Source of the DNA: Syngnathus acus
Taxonomy: Eukaryota; Chordata; Actinopteri; Syngnathiformes; Syngnathidae
Reading direction: 5' to 3'
DNA length: 64,000 nt
Assembly: GCF_901709675.1 (NCBI RefSeq)
Contig: NC_051092.1
Location: 2,982,491-3,046,490 of the forward strand
Shown here: in pieces, positions 24,747-39,700 of the stretch
How positions within the stretch are numbered: the first letter of the stretch is position 1
Layout: each line of letters opens with the position of its first letter
Notes under the pieces: generated by a model
Database searches by the model: none
The model's input: only the letters and a program-made list of their open reading frames with translations
What the model was told of the DNA's origin: nothing
Made by a program: the position numbers and the translations under genes

Positions 24747-27700
24747 CTGCAAAAACAAGCGGGAGTTTTTTAGCGGGAGCCAGGTAATCCGAGCTCAGCC
24801 GAGCGTACGGTAATGGCTCCCCTGAGGAGAAGCCGGTGCGGCGGGGAGAAGAAAAAGGCAAGGCGGGCTTGCGATGTAATGAATCATTTTTTAAACACGA
24901 GAGCAGAGGGGATTAATCACGCACGGGGAAGGATTTCAGGAATCAAAGGGGTGTTTGTACTAACGCCTCATTTTGCGCCCCAATCACAATATTAGAAGCG
25001 GACATCAACGGTTGAGATGACTTGCAAAGCTACTGAAACTTACGTCCCTGAAGAAAACTAAAATCCAAGTCCAGGAAAAACACGAAAGCTGCAAGTAGTG
25101 ACGAACGTGCCGGGCCCTCTTCTTGAAATAGCTTCACATTATTGTTACTCATTTGGCGACTAGCCTACCTCAAACCAAATTGGCCAACGACAAGTTCCAT
25201 TTCATGTATGTGTCCATGAGACTTGTCCAGTCATAAGAAATAAACTTCTGAAAAACAAAGGACGGAAATAAAATATATCGACTAAAAGAACAGTTTGTGT
25301 GCAGCATAACAGCTAAATGCTGCGTCACCATGTTTACGCTCTACTAATTAAACCCAAATGAACCACAGACACGTCCACACATATTTTTGTGTCAGTAAAT
25401 CTACTGTCTTCAATTCAGTACATATGTCAAATTACCCAAGACTCAAGTTTTCAGCGTTTCCTCCTTCTAAAATCTTGAAGAAATAAGATTCAGGCGGTGC
25501 ACATTTTTTTCAAGTGATCACGGGGTGTCGTGAAGAGGGAGCGAGCTAAAAACAAACGTGCTAAAAAGTTGCTTTTGAAGCACGCCGGCAGGCGCTCAAA
25601 CAAGGCGGCAAATGTGTTGGGTAAAAAGGTAAGGAAACGTTATGCTAATTAGCCGGGCGGCCCGCTATTAGAAACAGGAGATGCGAGTGCGGGAACAAAG
25701 TGGCAGCTTGGTGCATGGCGACATGAAACCGTGCTCACAACTGACAGATGCTTCTCATTTCCGCGTTGTCAGAAGTCCCGCGTTTGAGGACGACTTTGTA
25801 GATTGGCGCGGCCCGCTAATTGCCAAGTCACATTTGCAAGAAGGACAGGAGTCCGTTTGCAGCCTTTGTGGTGTTTTTTTTGCCGTCGCATCCGACAATT
25901 GTTCCGAGTCAACAAAAACAAAATATGCGCTTTCTTACAAGGGGTCTCTTGGGTATATGACGTTAAGGTTATTGCAAGCAATAATAAAAGGCACTTGGGA
26001 TGACTCCCAAGAATCTTGAAGCTATTTCCAACGTGAGCTTTTTCTCAAAAAATGTGTTGTTTCCGTGCGTGTGTGTGCTATTTCAAAGCCGAAACAAAAA
26101 AAAACAAAAAAGTATCCCAACGGGGGAGGAAGACGGACAAAAGGAAGCGGAATCAAAAACGCATCCGCCACCTTGTTTTGCCAACTGGGCCGTTCCAAAT
26201 CTCAAACGAGACAGGCTCCAGCCACATCACAGACGGCTTGGCCGTGTCTTTGCCGCGGGAGGACATCAAGGGTGAGAGAGTCTCGCCTGGATCCGCACCG
26301 TCAGGATTTCTTTTTCCCCCCGGGGTTCGGCGAAGGGGTGAGCTACCTGGGAGATGAAGGCAGCGACGTGGCACTTCATTTCCCCGCACGGCCAATCTCT
26401 CGACATCTTTACGAAAGCTCAGTCACGTCAATAGCGCGAGGCTAATGTGTCGTCGCGCCGCACATTCGTTGACCTCCGGCACCAAGCAGCAGAGCCGCCG
26501 TTGCCAAGTAACAAAGTAATACTTTGTCACGGCTTTAATGGAGAATTTTTAGTTGATCCTTTTAGAGGCACTCCATCATGTTCCTCATCTCCATTTTTTT
26601 GGGCGATTGGTGGTTGCTCGCTTGTTATTTCGACCCATGAGTACGCCCCCTAGTGGTAGGCAGATGTCATCGTGGCGGCCAAAATCGTCACCGTGATTAG
26701 AATTCGATTAATTGTGCAGAAACTATAATGTGAAAAGAAAGTATGTGATGTACTCCCCGAGGCGGCACAGCCACCTGAATGTTAGCACTCCTCGGCTCGA
26801 CCTGACACATCCGAACATCTCCTCACTGAGGATAATTGGGCCGAGGGGCCGCTTTACAAAAGCGTCGCTCCATTAATAATCAAACAAAGCCACAAGATGC
26901 ATTTCCGGCACGCTTGGGAATTCTCGTATGGCAAATAATGCAAACGTCTTGTGGGAATGGGGGTCCCTATTTGTATGGAAAAATAAGGCCCTTTTACCTT
27001 CTGAACATCACACGGCATTCTCTTGAGGAAATCCAGCAGCTCATTATTGTCGATTGCATACGGGTTGCGCAGCTTCTTGGTGAATTTGTGAACGCCTGTG
27101 AAAAAGAAAGAATGGGTTCAGGAATGCGCAAGGATCAAATATCTGATCAATTTCATACGTCGCTTTTCTGGAATTCTGTAAATATAAGTCAGCACAATTT
27201 GTGAACGGCGATTCGAAGCGGGTTCCCCGTTTTGTTTCATTTCGGAAAGACGAGCCAACTTCTGCTCACTTTCGAGCGCAACTCGGTGAGACACTGCGTG
27301 GAAATAAGTGGAAAAGCGGTCGGTCGGGTGCTGGCAGCTAGCGAGCGCTTCACCTCAACGCGCAGACAAAGAACCCCGGGACCTAAATCTGTGCGCGCAA
27401 CTTGAAAGGCTCGCCTTGAAAACCGCAGGGATGGAGTTTAACAGGGGAGGCAGAGAAGCGTGTTTTTGTTTGATACGAAGGGATTCTGCTATCGATTGCG
27501 TCGAAGGCTGCGTGGAAACACAGAGCGGCTGTGGGCTGGCGAGCCGGTGGAGGAGAGCCCGTGGAGGGCAACGCATCTCCCTGACCACCGAGATGACGGC
27601 CTGCGCTGTTTCGCCACACTCGATAATGAGAGCCGGGGCCTTCGGAGCGCCCAAGGACACGCCGTTCGTTATATACGGCTCGCCGGCTCTCCTTTGTGTT

Positions 27701-30700
27701 CCTTACAAACCCGTCGGCTGCAGATGTCTGATCTGGTTACATGTGCAGAGGTGTATGGGAGAGATCTTGAAAAGACTTCACTTCATCAGATGATGGGCGG
27801 AAAGTAAGGACACACAGCGCTTCTCGAACTGGGTGTGTGCACAAACATTTTTCGTGACATTTTTTTTTTGCACAACGGTGTGAATGCACTCACCCCATAT
27901 GAGCACCATGTAGCGCAGTGGAATTAAATATAATAGCGATGTGGCTACAAAGAGGACCAGGCAGGCCAGACACGACATGAAGGGAACAGACCAGTTGAAC
28001 AGGCTGCAAAAAAAAAAAAAGAAGACCAGCATGAAAATCTATTCAAAACAAACGTGGTATTAAAATAGATTTGTTTACTTCTTTATCCGTTCCCCGATGG
28101 TTGCAAGCTCTTCCAAAATGTTCTGGACTGTCAACACAATTTCCTGCACCATGTGTATCTTGTCCATGAAACACTTTCTTTCAGGTTCCTAAAAAAAATA
28201 AAAAAGCAAGAGGTCAGTTAAGAGGACAGCCAGACACACGCACGCACAGACCATTTTTTTTCCAAGAGTCCATCTTAGTTGAATAACCCAGAGTGTGCTT
28301 CACCTTTTATCGAGCCGTTATTTACATTTAACGGGCTGACATCATAATTGAGTGTGGCAATGTGGTGAGTCAACATGCGCTAGGTAGGGGGTGCTAGCGA
28401 GATGGAGGGTTTGTCTTTTTGATCACATCAAGGCACAAAATAAGGACGCACACGTGAAGCCTTCCAGAGGGAGAGGCGAGCGTGGAGATAACGCCGCCTA
28501 AAGAGGCCTGAAAAGGCTCACATCAAAAGGAGGAAATAATGACAGCAATGATGACAGAGAAGATGGAGGAGGATGAGGAGACGGGGGGGGCAGTTGCTAC
28601 GGAGGCTGGAGGATGTCTGCCGTATATGTTTATGATACCGGACAAGCGTATTGACGGGGTCCAGGCGGGACGCCGCCCGCTATCGCGGTTCGGTGAGGCC
28701 GCCCATGGGAACGTGGCGTCTTCAAGCGAGGGGGGGGACTCCCCGCCCGCTGTCAGACCCACAGGAAGCGAGCCGTTCCCACACTAGCACGTCCTCCCCC
28801 GCCGGGCGTCGGATCCTGGCTCCGCACTGGAGGTCCGCCGCCGGCCAAAAAAGGCAGAAGCATGGCAAATATGCTTTGCTTGAGAGGAAGATCTCACGCT
28901 CGCATCAAGGAGACTATCAGTGTTTGGACTTCCAGAGTTCAGTTTGGTACATTATGCACTTTGGAATTCTGATGGGTACCAAACCATGATGGACAAACCC
29001 CTTCTGGCGTGGGGAATATATTCCAGACGCGTCTGGCGTGGGTTTGTGTCCCCTTTAAGAGGCGGGGTTATGGTGGTGTGAGAGTCTGGTTGAGAGTTGT
29101 GGCCTACAGCAGCTTTCATATGAGTGCACTCTGCATTGTGTTTTATCGTTAATGGCTAAAAAGTGCGTTGGTGACTATGGCTCGGCTTTTTTTTAAATAC
29201 GTGACCTGTGGGAAGCCATGAAAACACAAAGCGAACTATAGATACCGCATGCATCTACCGAATAATAAGCGCAAAAACTCACAATAGAACTACAGCGAGC
29301 GAGAATAAAGAGCCAAAGTGTTGGCTTTCATACGGGAAAAGAAAGCAAACAGACAAATAGATGCCTTCTGAAGTATAAATAAATAGGCGGCTGTGAAGAT
29401 TACCATTATTCATGTCCTCCTCCATCTCCTTGGTGACAAGACATACTTTCCATTTTTTTTTCTCCCTTCAAATTGAAATAAAACCATTTGAAACGGGCTG
29501 CACAAATCCGAAATGTCTACTGATTGGGGAAAAAAAAGCTGCTAAAATCGCATTCTCATATCAGCTCAGCTTACTTCGATATTTATGTTAAGAACGTCAA
29601 TTTCCTTGTTTTCTACTGTCAAATAAATACAATGTATAGAAAGCGGTTTATGGTGTCCTGGTAGGGCTCCAGATGAAGGCACGGACAGTTTGCTGCACTC
29701 AAGGAGACCCGCTTGAGGGACGGAGCGACCTAGTGACCCCCCCTTGCCCCGATCTCGCACCCCCCCTTTATAACTCCCCCTCTGGGAGCGAGCGAAGGGC
29801 GGCCCAGCCCGTTTCATCTTCCACCGAGTTGAGTTCTATTGGAGATCTCGGGACTTGTTTTTGCCTCTCCTGTTTCTTTGTGTTATGATTAAACAGCGTC
29901 CGCGTGCACAATTGATACCTAAGGCCAAAGGGAAGTCACTTTGCCCACCCGTAATTTGTAAGCTGTTTGGTCCCACCCCTGAGGACAGATTTGTTCACAG
30001 GCCGAGGATCTGTTGTGTATTATTCCGCTGTACCACCGCGTCGCCTTTCGACTCTCTTTAACATCACGCCTTAGCGTTTGCCTCCTCGGGGGGAGAAACG
30101 GGAATAAAAAACATATTTCGGGTGGTAATCGCAACCCCCTTACGGGGAGGGGAGTCTTTCGCGGCACGTTAGCCGAGAGGCTTTGAAGGCGTCAAACTTA
30201 AAACTGATCACTCTTTAACCCCAAATATTTTGAAGACAGACTTTGATAGGTGTAAAGCGACACGGGCTTGATCTCGCCGAGCGATATGGCGCTCGAGTGA
30301 CAGCGCGGACCATAACACCGCTTTCAAATAAGCCACTTTAAATTAAAGCTGACAGCTTAAAACAAACACGGGCCGCTGCCTAATTAGTAAATGAAAGGAG
30401 ATATTCCATTTTTTTTTTCTCTCCCCCTCTCGCAGTACGCGGGAGGGGCTTAGCGAGGCTCGCGCAAATTTTTTCAGAGAGCTTTAAGATGAGAAGGAGA
30501 CGTCGGCGTTTCTTCGCCGAAATGACAAAGACCTTGATCAAAAGCGGAGGTTCAAGGTGAAAACAAACGTAATAAATATCCTCCCGAGCGTCGCTATTAC
30601 ATTAATTACACGGCGGCCATCTTGTCACATAGCTATAAAAAACTTTTTTTTTTTTTACTGCTACTTCCTGTGAACTTGCGTGCGTGTGTTTGCAGACATA

Positions 30701-33700
30701 TCATGCGAGTTTCATCATCCTCGCAGACAGGATGTGCTGGTGTTTTTTTCCCCTCCTCCCGGTAGCCCGCGGTCATCACAACAAAATATATTGAGCGCAT
30801 TATGGATATGAATGCCGGGCTTGGACGCAAGGGTCAGCGCTGGCAGGCTTTGCGTTGGGCCCGCATAAAGCAATAATGCACATGGCTGTTAACTGTCCCT
30901 TCCTTACACCAAACGGGAGGATGAGTGTAATTGAATATGGTATTCCGTGGCATGAGGAGAAGTCTAAGTTTTCAGCCTCCTTAAACATTTCCTGTTGTTT
31001 TAGTTTTCCCGCAGACAGTAATAAAGATGCTTTATGATTTTTTCTCACCAAGTGAACTAGTGGAAGTGGCTCATAAGCCCTTTGGGCAAAAGCACAAGTT
31101 TTTTTGTTTTTTTACAGCTACTTTGGGAGTAAATATCACCCACTACTTTTCCATTTAGACAGTCGTGACACAAGAGATCTAAATCAGTCCACAGAATGCA
31201 TTTTACGAGGCCAGGGAATGTGAATATATGTGTTATAATAAAAGGCTTACAGGACGTTAGTGGATTTATTTAAGAGACGTTGACTACCGCAAGATACGCT
31301 CGGGAATGTCATTTATTGAGGCTATATGCAAGTAAACATTTCGGACAGTTGTGAGAAGTGCTTAACTCGTTTGCCTCACGTGTCTGGTGTTTTGACTTTG
31401 CTCTGGTTTCCTAAAAGAATTTGTGTTCATCAAGCGATAAGGCCAAACGCAACTGTAAACAAATTATAGTCAGTGACTCACATCTGGCAAATCACCCTTG
31501 CGCACACACCAACTCGCCAATTTTTGAAAAATTGCGACCTATATTGTTAGCTCCATTTGTTGATTGCACTTCAGCAACAGAGACTCTCCACGCTCCGCTT
31601 TTTACGAGACGTATCTGTGCAGATATCAGCCTTATTTCAAGGTATCGGTACTCGCAGCGGCCTCTTGTGGCTGTCATATTTTGGGGGAAAATTTGATGTA
31701 TCAAAAGCAGTAAAAAAAAATTTTTTGCCACGGCTAAATAAAAAATTTCAAGTTGTATTTATAACGGCACGGCTTGGCCAGAAAGTCAACATATTTCGAT
31801 CCGTCTATTTATGTTTCCTTGGGCCATCAAAAGTCGGCATTCAGGGGAAAACTTTTTTTTTTTTAAACAAAATCTGAAGACGTTACCACCAAAACACATT
31901 ATCCGGTACAAAAATAAATAAAATCGGAGCGAGAAGAGATAAAATACCTTCTCGTCGTCCTCTTCGTCCTCACACGTGCTCATGTTCACCTGAGAGAAAA
32001 TAAAAGGGCAGAGAGAAATTCAAGTGAATGGGACATTTGTGGGACGGGAGCATTTTTAACAAACAGCTCGTAATGAAATTTCCTTTGAGTACATTCACCC
32101 CTATTGGGAGAGGCTTGTTTCCATAGAAACAGCATCATGAGGTGACCTCACTCACACAAAAGGAAGAGGTGAAAGAGAGCCTTCTTCATGCGAGCACTGT
32201 CGCACAAAAGCAATCTCATTTCTCCGCAACATAAGCGCACAAAAAAAAACACGGGGTGGAGGGAAAAAAAAAAAAAAAAAAACATTTAATTTGGATGTTG
32301 TTGCCGATATCACTTTATATCAAGTCATCCCTGACCCTGCCGTGACATTGCCTGAGAACAGAGCTTTTGTCATTGCCAGCCGGAGGGTTACCAAAGGGTC
32401 TCGGCAACTGGGTGTGGAGGGTGAGCTCGGGATTTAACATTGCCCGGGGAGGCAACCTTTGCTTGCAAACGCGCTCACTGTTGGGGAGGTGGGGCACCAC
32501 TTTGGGGAGGACGTGTGAGCGGGCCAGGCTTGGGGCAGGGGTGGGAGTCGGAAGTGTGAACGGCATTAACCTTCACAGGCATGTGTAGGGCGAACTTCAA
32601 GCCCAGAGCGGTAGAGATGCCACAGATTGGATGGATGTTTTGCGGTTGGTTGCATTTTTGTTTATCGGCGAGCAAGACGCTATTGTCACTTCTGTAGCTA
32701 ACTAAAACGGTGTATTTTTTAATCTTGATATAATTGTGCTTGCTGTGTCTTAACATAGTTGATATTTAAATGTCTCCTGTCTCACACACTTCTCTGCACT
32801 ACTTTTTCTTTCCTCCCCTCTGTCGACTTTGTCCAACACCCCGCGGGCTTAATTTGAACTTGTTGCACTCCATTTTTCCATTTGGAATTACCGCCAACCC
32901 ACACACCAGACTGACGTTTTCCCAACCCACACTTTAACTATAATTCAAGTAAATTATGTCCAAAGTGCCCACTTTTCCAATCCGACGCCAGCGGTGAAAG
33001 CTACCGCTGCTGTTCAGCCTAAAGACGGACTTGTGATCATATGTAAATGGCGGATTGTGTAGGTTTCTTCGCTTATGCACAACTGCAACGTCAATTTCAC
33101 TCACCAGGTCCTGGTTGGAGGTGACGCTTCTGCCACGGAGCTGAAAGTAGTTCCAAATGAAGAGCAGGAGCAGGAAGAGGGGAAACATGAAGAGCTCCCA
33201 GTGCCAAACTGTCACCAGGAAGATCTGAGGAGACAAGACAGATTAAATGCCACGCGGCTCATGCAACCTTCAAATTGCCCGTGCGGCCGGAACGAAAACA
33301 AAAAGTAAAATTGATTCGAGCGCTTTCGAAATCTCCGGAAAGCCTTCGGCAACCGATTATGTCTGAAAATTCCAGAGACAACTTTTTAATACGTCCAAAT
33401 CCTATTTATACACATAGAGATAGCGCTGTGTTGGCATGGAGCATTCCTGCCGAATAGAGAATATGACGGATAGGCGCGGCACGCCGTCTTTTTTAACCGG
33501 CGCGTCAAATCCTCTTAGAGTCAGAGACGGCAGAGAAGCTCTGACGAGGCACATATGGCAACCGGAGGAGCGTTTGCAGCGTTTACCCCCTCGGCCGCGA
33601 TGATACTGACCCCCCCGGTAGAAATAAGGCGGATCATGCTGAATGCGTAATCCCTTCTAATTCTGTAAAAGAGTAGCGCACTAAACGCCGCTGCATTTCA

Positions 33701-36700
33701 CAGCGGAGTGCTAATTGGATGGTTGCTTTCAAAGCCACTTAGTGGCAAGTCTAATGAGTCTGCCTACAACCCAAATGACACGGCAATGTGTGAAAAGGAT
33801 TTTATCAGGCGCTTGACAAGGAGAAGGTGTGTGTGGTGGGGGGGGGGGGGGGGGAATGTCCCAGATATTAAGTTGAAATTCATATAAACTCGACAAGGCC
33901 ATGTGAAGTACGTGTATTCATTTACTATTCGGTTTTCAAACTGACAAATTGCGGCCTCCGGTCAGACGAAATTTGGAAACAGCCTGACTGTTAAATGTCA
34001 CCGATAAAAAACAAGCAAATGACAAGCTGGGTCGGTCGTCAGATAATCTCAAGGCACATTAGTACAACTAGGCATGCCAAGACAAGTACTTAATAACCGC
34101 TATGACTTCCTATGAGCTGTTGGAACTTCTCGCAGAAATGAGTAAACTCGCCATCTCTTTAAAGAAAAAGTACGACTTAAAGTAAATCCTAGTTTATTTC
34201 CTAGCAGTGACGGCTGGAGCTCGTACCCACGCTAGCGCCTGAAAGCTATAAAATAACAACAGGCTCAAAAGGGCTGCAGGCTGCTTGGAGAGTGAACAAT
34301 ATGTTTGCGTTAAAGCCCGAGACAGGATGTGAAACACCGAGAGAGCGAGAAAGAGCTCGGGGTATATCGAGGCCCTGCAAACAACAGACTGCTTGTGTCA
34401 CAAGCGGCTCGTGTACGCGTCGGCTCCCGGGGCCAGTCTACCTAGTCCCGCACCAGGACTCAGGGAACAGTGAGTAATGCAGACAAACGCCCTCGAGCAT
34501 CTCCACTGCACCACTTAGTATGCTTTGACAGAGCAGTAGGTGAGCTGAGGAGACTACAGTAATGCGCCGCTATTCGTAGGCGGATAGTTGCCTGATATGA
34601 ATTGTGGAAAAACTGCAAATAATTAAAACCACCCCAAAAAACTTGAAGAGCTTCACTCAGTTACTGTAAGTGATTAAAGGAAATTAAAGAATATATGCCA
34701 ATTGGTCTGTTGTCTGTCTACTTATGCTGCTGCACCTTTTGTGTTCAATTAGCCAATCCTTAAAAGCTTATGAAACAATCAGCATCTATATGATTGTTTT
34801 CATTAGCTCGTCTATGGTGTTTCCCATTATTTGTTAGCATTAAGCTAGTGCACTATTTGAAGGCTGAGACATTTGGCTTTTTTTTTTTTTTTTTAGAAAT
34901 ATACAATTTGTGATTCTCTTTTGTAATGTGAACTGACCTGAGTTAAGTTGACTGCTACCGTACAGTGTAAGCAAAAACGTGTATTTGCAAATACTGTAGG
35001 CAGGGGGTTCGCTGTACAACGGGTTTCACAAATAGACAACATGCTGCTGTTATTCTTTTAATAGCTCATTTGCATTACAGTAACAAACTAGCACAAGCGG
35101 GGGGTAGAAGTAAGAAAAAAAAAAAAAAAGGTAAACAATGAATATGCATGGGGGCTCTGTTATGAATAACCTGCGTCATGAGTTGTCACCTCAGCTCCCG
35201 TGAGAGGCTTCCAGAGCAATGCCCCCCCCCCCCCCCCCTGAGGAATTCAACTGGCTGGCCGACTGGTAGCTTGTCATATTCTCCCCGTATTCCCATTATA
35301 GAAATAAAAAAAAAAGGAAGGGAAAAGTGACACGAGCCCAGCAGGAATGTCGCACCACCTTGTTCTCGCCTGGCGAAAGCTGCCGCATTAACCACTAAAA
35401 GTCTAATTGCTCGGCCTCCGTCTTCTCGCGCGAGTCAACGGAGGAGGCCAATTCATTTTTGCCCGAAGGGGGGGTAGAGAGAGAATCTGTCACAGGTATT
35501 CATAATCGCCCACTAATGCAAATTTCTGCTCGCCGCGTTCCAGCTCAGCGGACAAGATAAAAGCCTACAGGAAGACAATGGCTGGTGTCGGGAGAAAAGT
35601 GAGTGCCTAAATGAGGGTATAAACCAAAACTGTCAGACGAGCTTCTCCATTCCTCCCTCACTGGTGTGTTCTGCCTTTACAAGCTTGTTTTGCGATGAAA
35701 AAGTTAAACATCTGGGTGGTTAAAAAAAAAAGGGGGGGGAGGGATGACTTTCACTCAGGTACTGTCGTTGTCAAGTCTTCTAAAGTAATGAGCAGAGGTA
35801 AAGATTGGGTCGCCCAAAAAAAAAAAATGTCCCCTCACATCTTCCAGAGTCCCTCAGCTAGAAAGGAGACGAGACTAATTCCCCCCAACTAAGTGGCTTG
35901 TGTTTTATTAGCAAGCGGCTGAGTGATTAAAAGGACACGTTGGACAAAGTGCAACTGTAAATCTGTATAAAAATAATCCGCGTTTTAATTGCCGTCAAAG
36001 ACGAGCGCGGGCGCTTTTCTAATTCTCCCTCCCCACCTTCCTTCCATCAACAAATTACATGCGCTGAGCGAAAACCTCGACCTTCTGAAACACGACAAAC
36101 GTGTTAAAGGCAAAAGACGAAACGAAGCGGGTGAGAACAAACAATGCGGTCGAGCGCGTGGCATGCGGGGTGGGCAAAGTGTGGCTCGCGGGCCACATAC
36201 GGTTCAACAACAGGTGGTTGTTTTTTTTCTGAAACACCATAGCTCTAAATTGTAAATTCTAAAATGCACAAGCTTTTAAATGTCAAAATTAAAACGTAAA
36301 ATTCAACCACCTTAATAATGTTTTAGAAAATAAAGACATTATTTAAAAATAATATCTCTGATTAAAATTTCCTGTTGACCTGGCTAATTATTGGGGATGA
36401 AACAGTTCGGAAAATGGATGGATGGATGGATGTAAATATTGGTGAAGTATTCAACTGTTCATAATTATTATTTAAATAGAAGCTATTAGTAAAATAAACA
36501 CGTCAAAAACACTCCTATTAAATTTTAAATAACATTTGAAAGGATTATTATTTTAAATCTATATTAAAAGACTAATATGGCATGAAAGTTTGCCTACCTG
36601 GGCTAACAAATGACTAGCATTTGAACAAGTGTTAGTCAAGCAGGAGCGTCTCTACCGGGTCGCTGAAAAATAGCTGCATGATTCCAAGCGGGGGACCGGG

Positions 36701-39700
36701 CGAGGAGACAAACAATGTATTAATAAAGCAATTAGCACTTAGCGGAGTATTAAGTGTAGCTATGATGGAGATGCACTTTCATCGCCACCTGTAAGCAATG
36801 AGAAAGGAGGGCAAGTAAATCTACCAGCAGGGTTAAGAAGATCCTGACAGAGTTGTTTTACTGCGCCATTAATATTATTCCACTAAATGTACCGTGCAGA
36901 CCCTTTGCTTGGCCGCACCAAATAATAAAGCACTCAACGATTAAAAGTGTGAATAAAACAACTGAAAGCTGAGCAAGCACGGCAGCTCCGGTCCCACCCA
37001 CGGATGGAGCACGGCGGGGAAAAGATCAACAAAAGGGGCTTTTGTTCAATGAATTTGTTCGACAATAATTCAAAGGCTATTAAGGCGTATTAAGGAATGA
37101 AATACGTTGAGCTCTGTGGAACTCAGAATCCGTCTGCCTTTCTCCATAAAATTGACCAAAAATCACATCTGCGCCACAACTTAGACTGGCTTTTAGCTGG
37201 TCTAAATTCCAGTCCACTTTCTGTCACTAAATTGTCAGGTGCGTAAACAGCAACAGGGTCTTTCATATTCCCAAACAGGGCAAACTTGACCTGCCCCAGC
37301 ACGAAAATGAAGACGCAGCAATTTTTACGCCGGTCGCGTTGAAAGGATCAATTTGTCTCTGCGGTGAAATGAATTAACATGGTCAGAAAAGTCAGATGAA
37401 TCAAAAGGCGCATGCACACGGCCGCCGGTCTTGAAACCGAAGACCGTCGGGTCTCTCGAGCGGCTGTAAACGCAGAGCAATGAGACATGTAATGTGTGTT
37501 GAGATCGGGCAAGTGCGGGGACAGGCTTTTGGAAGGGGAGGGGGTGGATGTCTGCAGGCAGGCGGAGGAAGCGCAGATAAGATTTCTCTTCGGGGCACGC
37601 AGAGTGAGTGTGTGTGGGCAGCATCGGCGCTCGGAGCAAATTATTTCCGAATAAATATTTCACATACGCTCAGCTCAAGTCGTATCGACTGAGGAGGAGC
37701 AAGAGGAGGAGGAAGCGAAACAGAGTTGCGAAGAGAATGAAAAGACGGGGAGAAAACTTCTTTTTAAGCAGAGGTCAGCTGTGATTACAAACAAAATTAC
37801 ACAGGTCGCACTCGCAGTACTTGTCGTGTCCCTTCATCGAAAAGTGTCAGTAAATTTTGCCAGTCGGTCATTCGTCATTATTCGTCCGCCATTATTTCAA
37901 GCCAAACCAGAACTGTCATGTCAGTCCATCGCCGTTATTTTAACCATCATTGCTAATCTACAGTTCCTCTACACTACTTTGGGACTGTTTGTAAAATGTC
38001 TTCTCTGGAACATTTTCAACTTATCTCTGACTGTATTTAAGCAAAACTGTTCTGGCCTAAAAGGTATACACATCCCTTGCATTGCATGATTGACTCGAGA
38101 GGGGGGGGACCAAAATATGGCAGTGATCAGTCATTGTCACTTATTTCAGGGCAATTAAAAAATAAACCAATTTGTCCGACTTGCGCGGAGGAGATAAGAA
38201 AATGCTCGTGAGGAGGTCTGCACAGTCTCTCCATCGACAGGCAAAGCATTAGCATGTGCTCCCAAGGGCCAGATCTGGACTTCACAACGCCCCCCCCCCC
38301 ACCCGTCTGACACATGCCAGGGCCACAGCAGCACCAGCACGAAAGGGGGGCCGAGCCGGTCAGCAGGGGGGCCCCGTAGTGGCTGTCAGCGGCCGCCGCG
38401 CTGACCCCGCACTCGGGCGCTGGCCACTAGTGTTTAATCCGTGTCGGGTGCGTTAACACTGAGCGACCTCCTGGGTGACAGATCTGCCATGTGAGCCTTT
38501 TCCTCTTACCCGAAGGGTGGGGGTGGGGGGAAATGGCATGGACTCGCTGTCAACTCCACTCACACATACGTTAACGCACCAGGGCGCGGAGGCGGGGTCA
38601 GCGCCTCAAGTGCCTGGGCCGAGATGTCCACTGTGGCCGGTAAGGTGGCGAGTCAGTCATTAAAATACGACATACGCCGTGGGGTTAAACACAGAGTGTT
38701 CTTCCGTGAGAGGCGACTTGTAATGAACAGTTGAAGGAAAAAAAAAAAAAAATAGTAAAAGAAGCAGAGGCTAAATTCTAAAATGAATTGGACATGTAAA
38801 CATCGGTTATAGACTTTGATGAAATTTGCAAAAAAAAATTTATAAAGTAGAAGTTCCAAACCACGTAAAAGGCCTGGGAATAGACCAGCCGTTTGGGGGG
38901 GAAAAAACAATTCCCAATGGCCACCACGTCCCATAACATAAATAATGTTTTGCCAGAACATCATCATGTTGTTTGTATCGAACATCAATGTAAACTGATT
39001 TATTATGATGACCGAGAATCATTTTCATAGCCATAATGAACAGAAAAGTCGACGGGGCTGCGTTTCAAGGTTGCATTCGCCCTCGAGAGCTGTCGCCAGA
39101 CATTTACGCCGCCTTAAATCGGCAAATGCTGCCAACGTGAAGTTTAATAATTATGAAATCAGCACACACTTCAACGTCACGGCCGTTGCCGTTTTTGTTC
39201 CCACCGCACAGGCTGTGAAAACTCCCACAGCTCGGGGGGAGCTAGAGAGCGTAACCCCCATGGGAGTAAAGAGGCTCTCCTTTTGAGGCCTCCAACTTTT
39301 TATTTTTTGTCGCCCCCCCCCCACCCCCACACCAAAAGAGAGAGAAAACAGATGCAAAGCAGAAACAAAGTGACGATTAACAGCCGAGCCGTTGGACTTG
39401 CAAAGCCTCCACTTTTCAGGGACGGGTGTTGACAAGAACAATTACCACTGAGTCTGATTGCGTCTTTGATCTGAGGTGTTCTGGGTAATGGCCGCCGCTT
39501 CCAAGGGTTCTGCATAGGTGGTCACCCGAGACCCCCGGCAGGCCCTTGTCTCAACGTTGAAGTAGAAATTTGACTGTCAATTATCTATACTGTACAATTC
39601 TCATTTTACGTTAGTGATAATAACCTGACACGTCACTTGCTAACTTGGCAATCACATTTTTGCCTCTCTCTATTTCTGTCATGTGGGAAGGAAAAGAAAA

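Noticed and set aside
24157-24861. 234-residue open frame on the minus strand
   Set aside because: It overlaps the real mctp2 last exon in a different frame and continues into the 3' UTR. It resembles no known protein, and the phase-consistent last exon explains the conserved splice site.
26065-26445. 126-residue open frame on the plus strand
   Set aside because: Chance open frame in GC-rich intronic DNA with overlapping frames of similar length and no recognisable motif.
27308-27793. 161-residue open frame on the plus strand
   Set aside because: Lies in an mctp2 intron, antisense to the gene, in CpG-rich DNA where stops are rare; no family similarity, and overlapping open frames exist in several other frames.
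28539-28989. Plus-strand frames rich in Glu/Gly/Ala
   Set aside because: Composition artefact of a GC- and purine-rich intron segment; no domain or conserved motif.
34550-35035. Possible TIR element starting CTACAGTAATGCGCCGCTAT
   Set aside because: The left end resembles fish repeats, but a convincing inverted partner could not be located near 35020, so no element is called.
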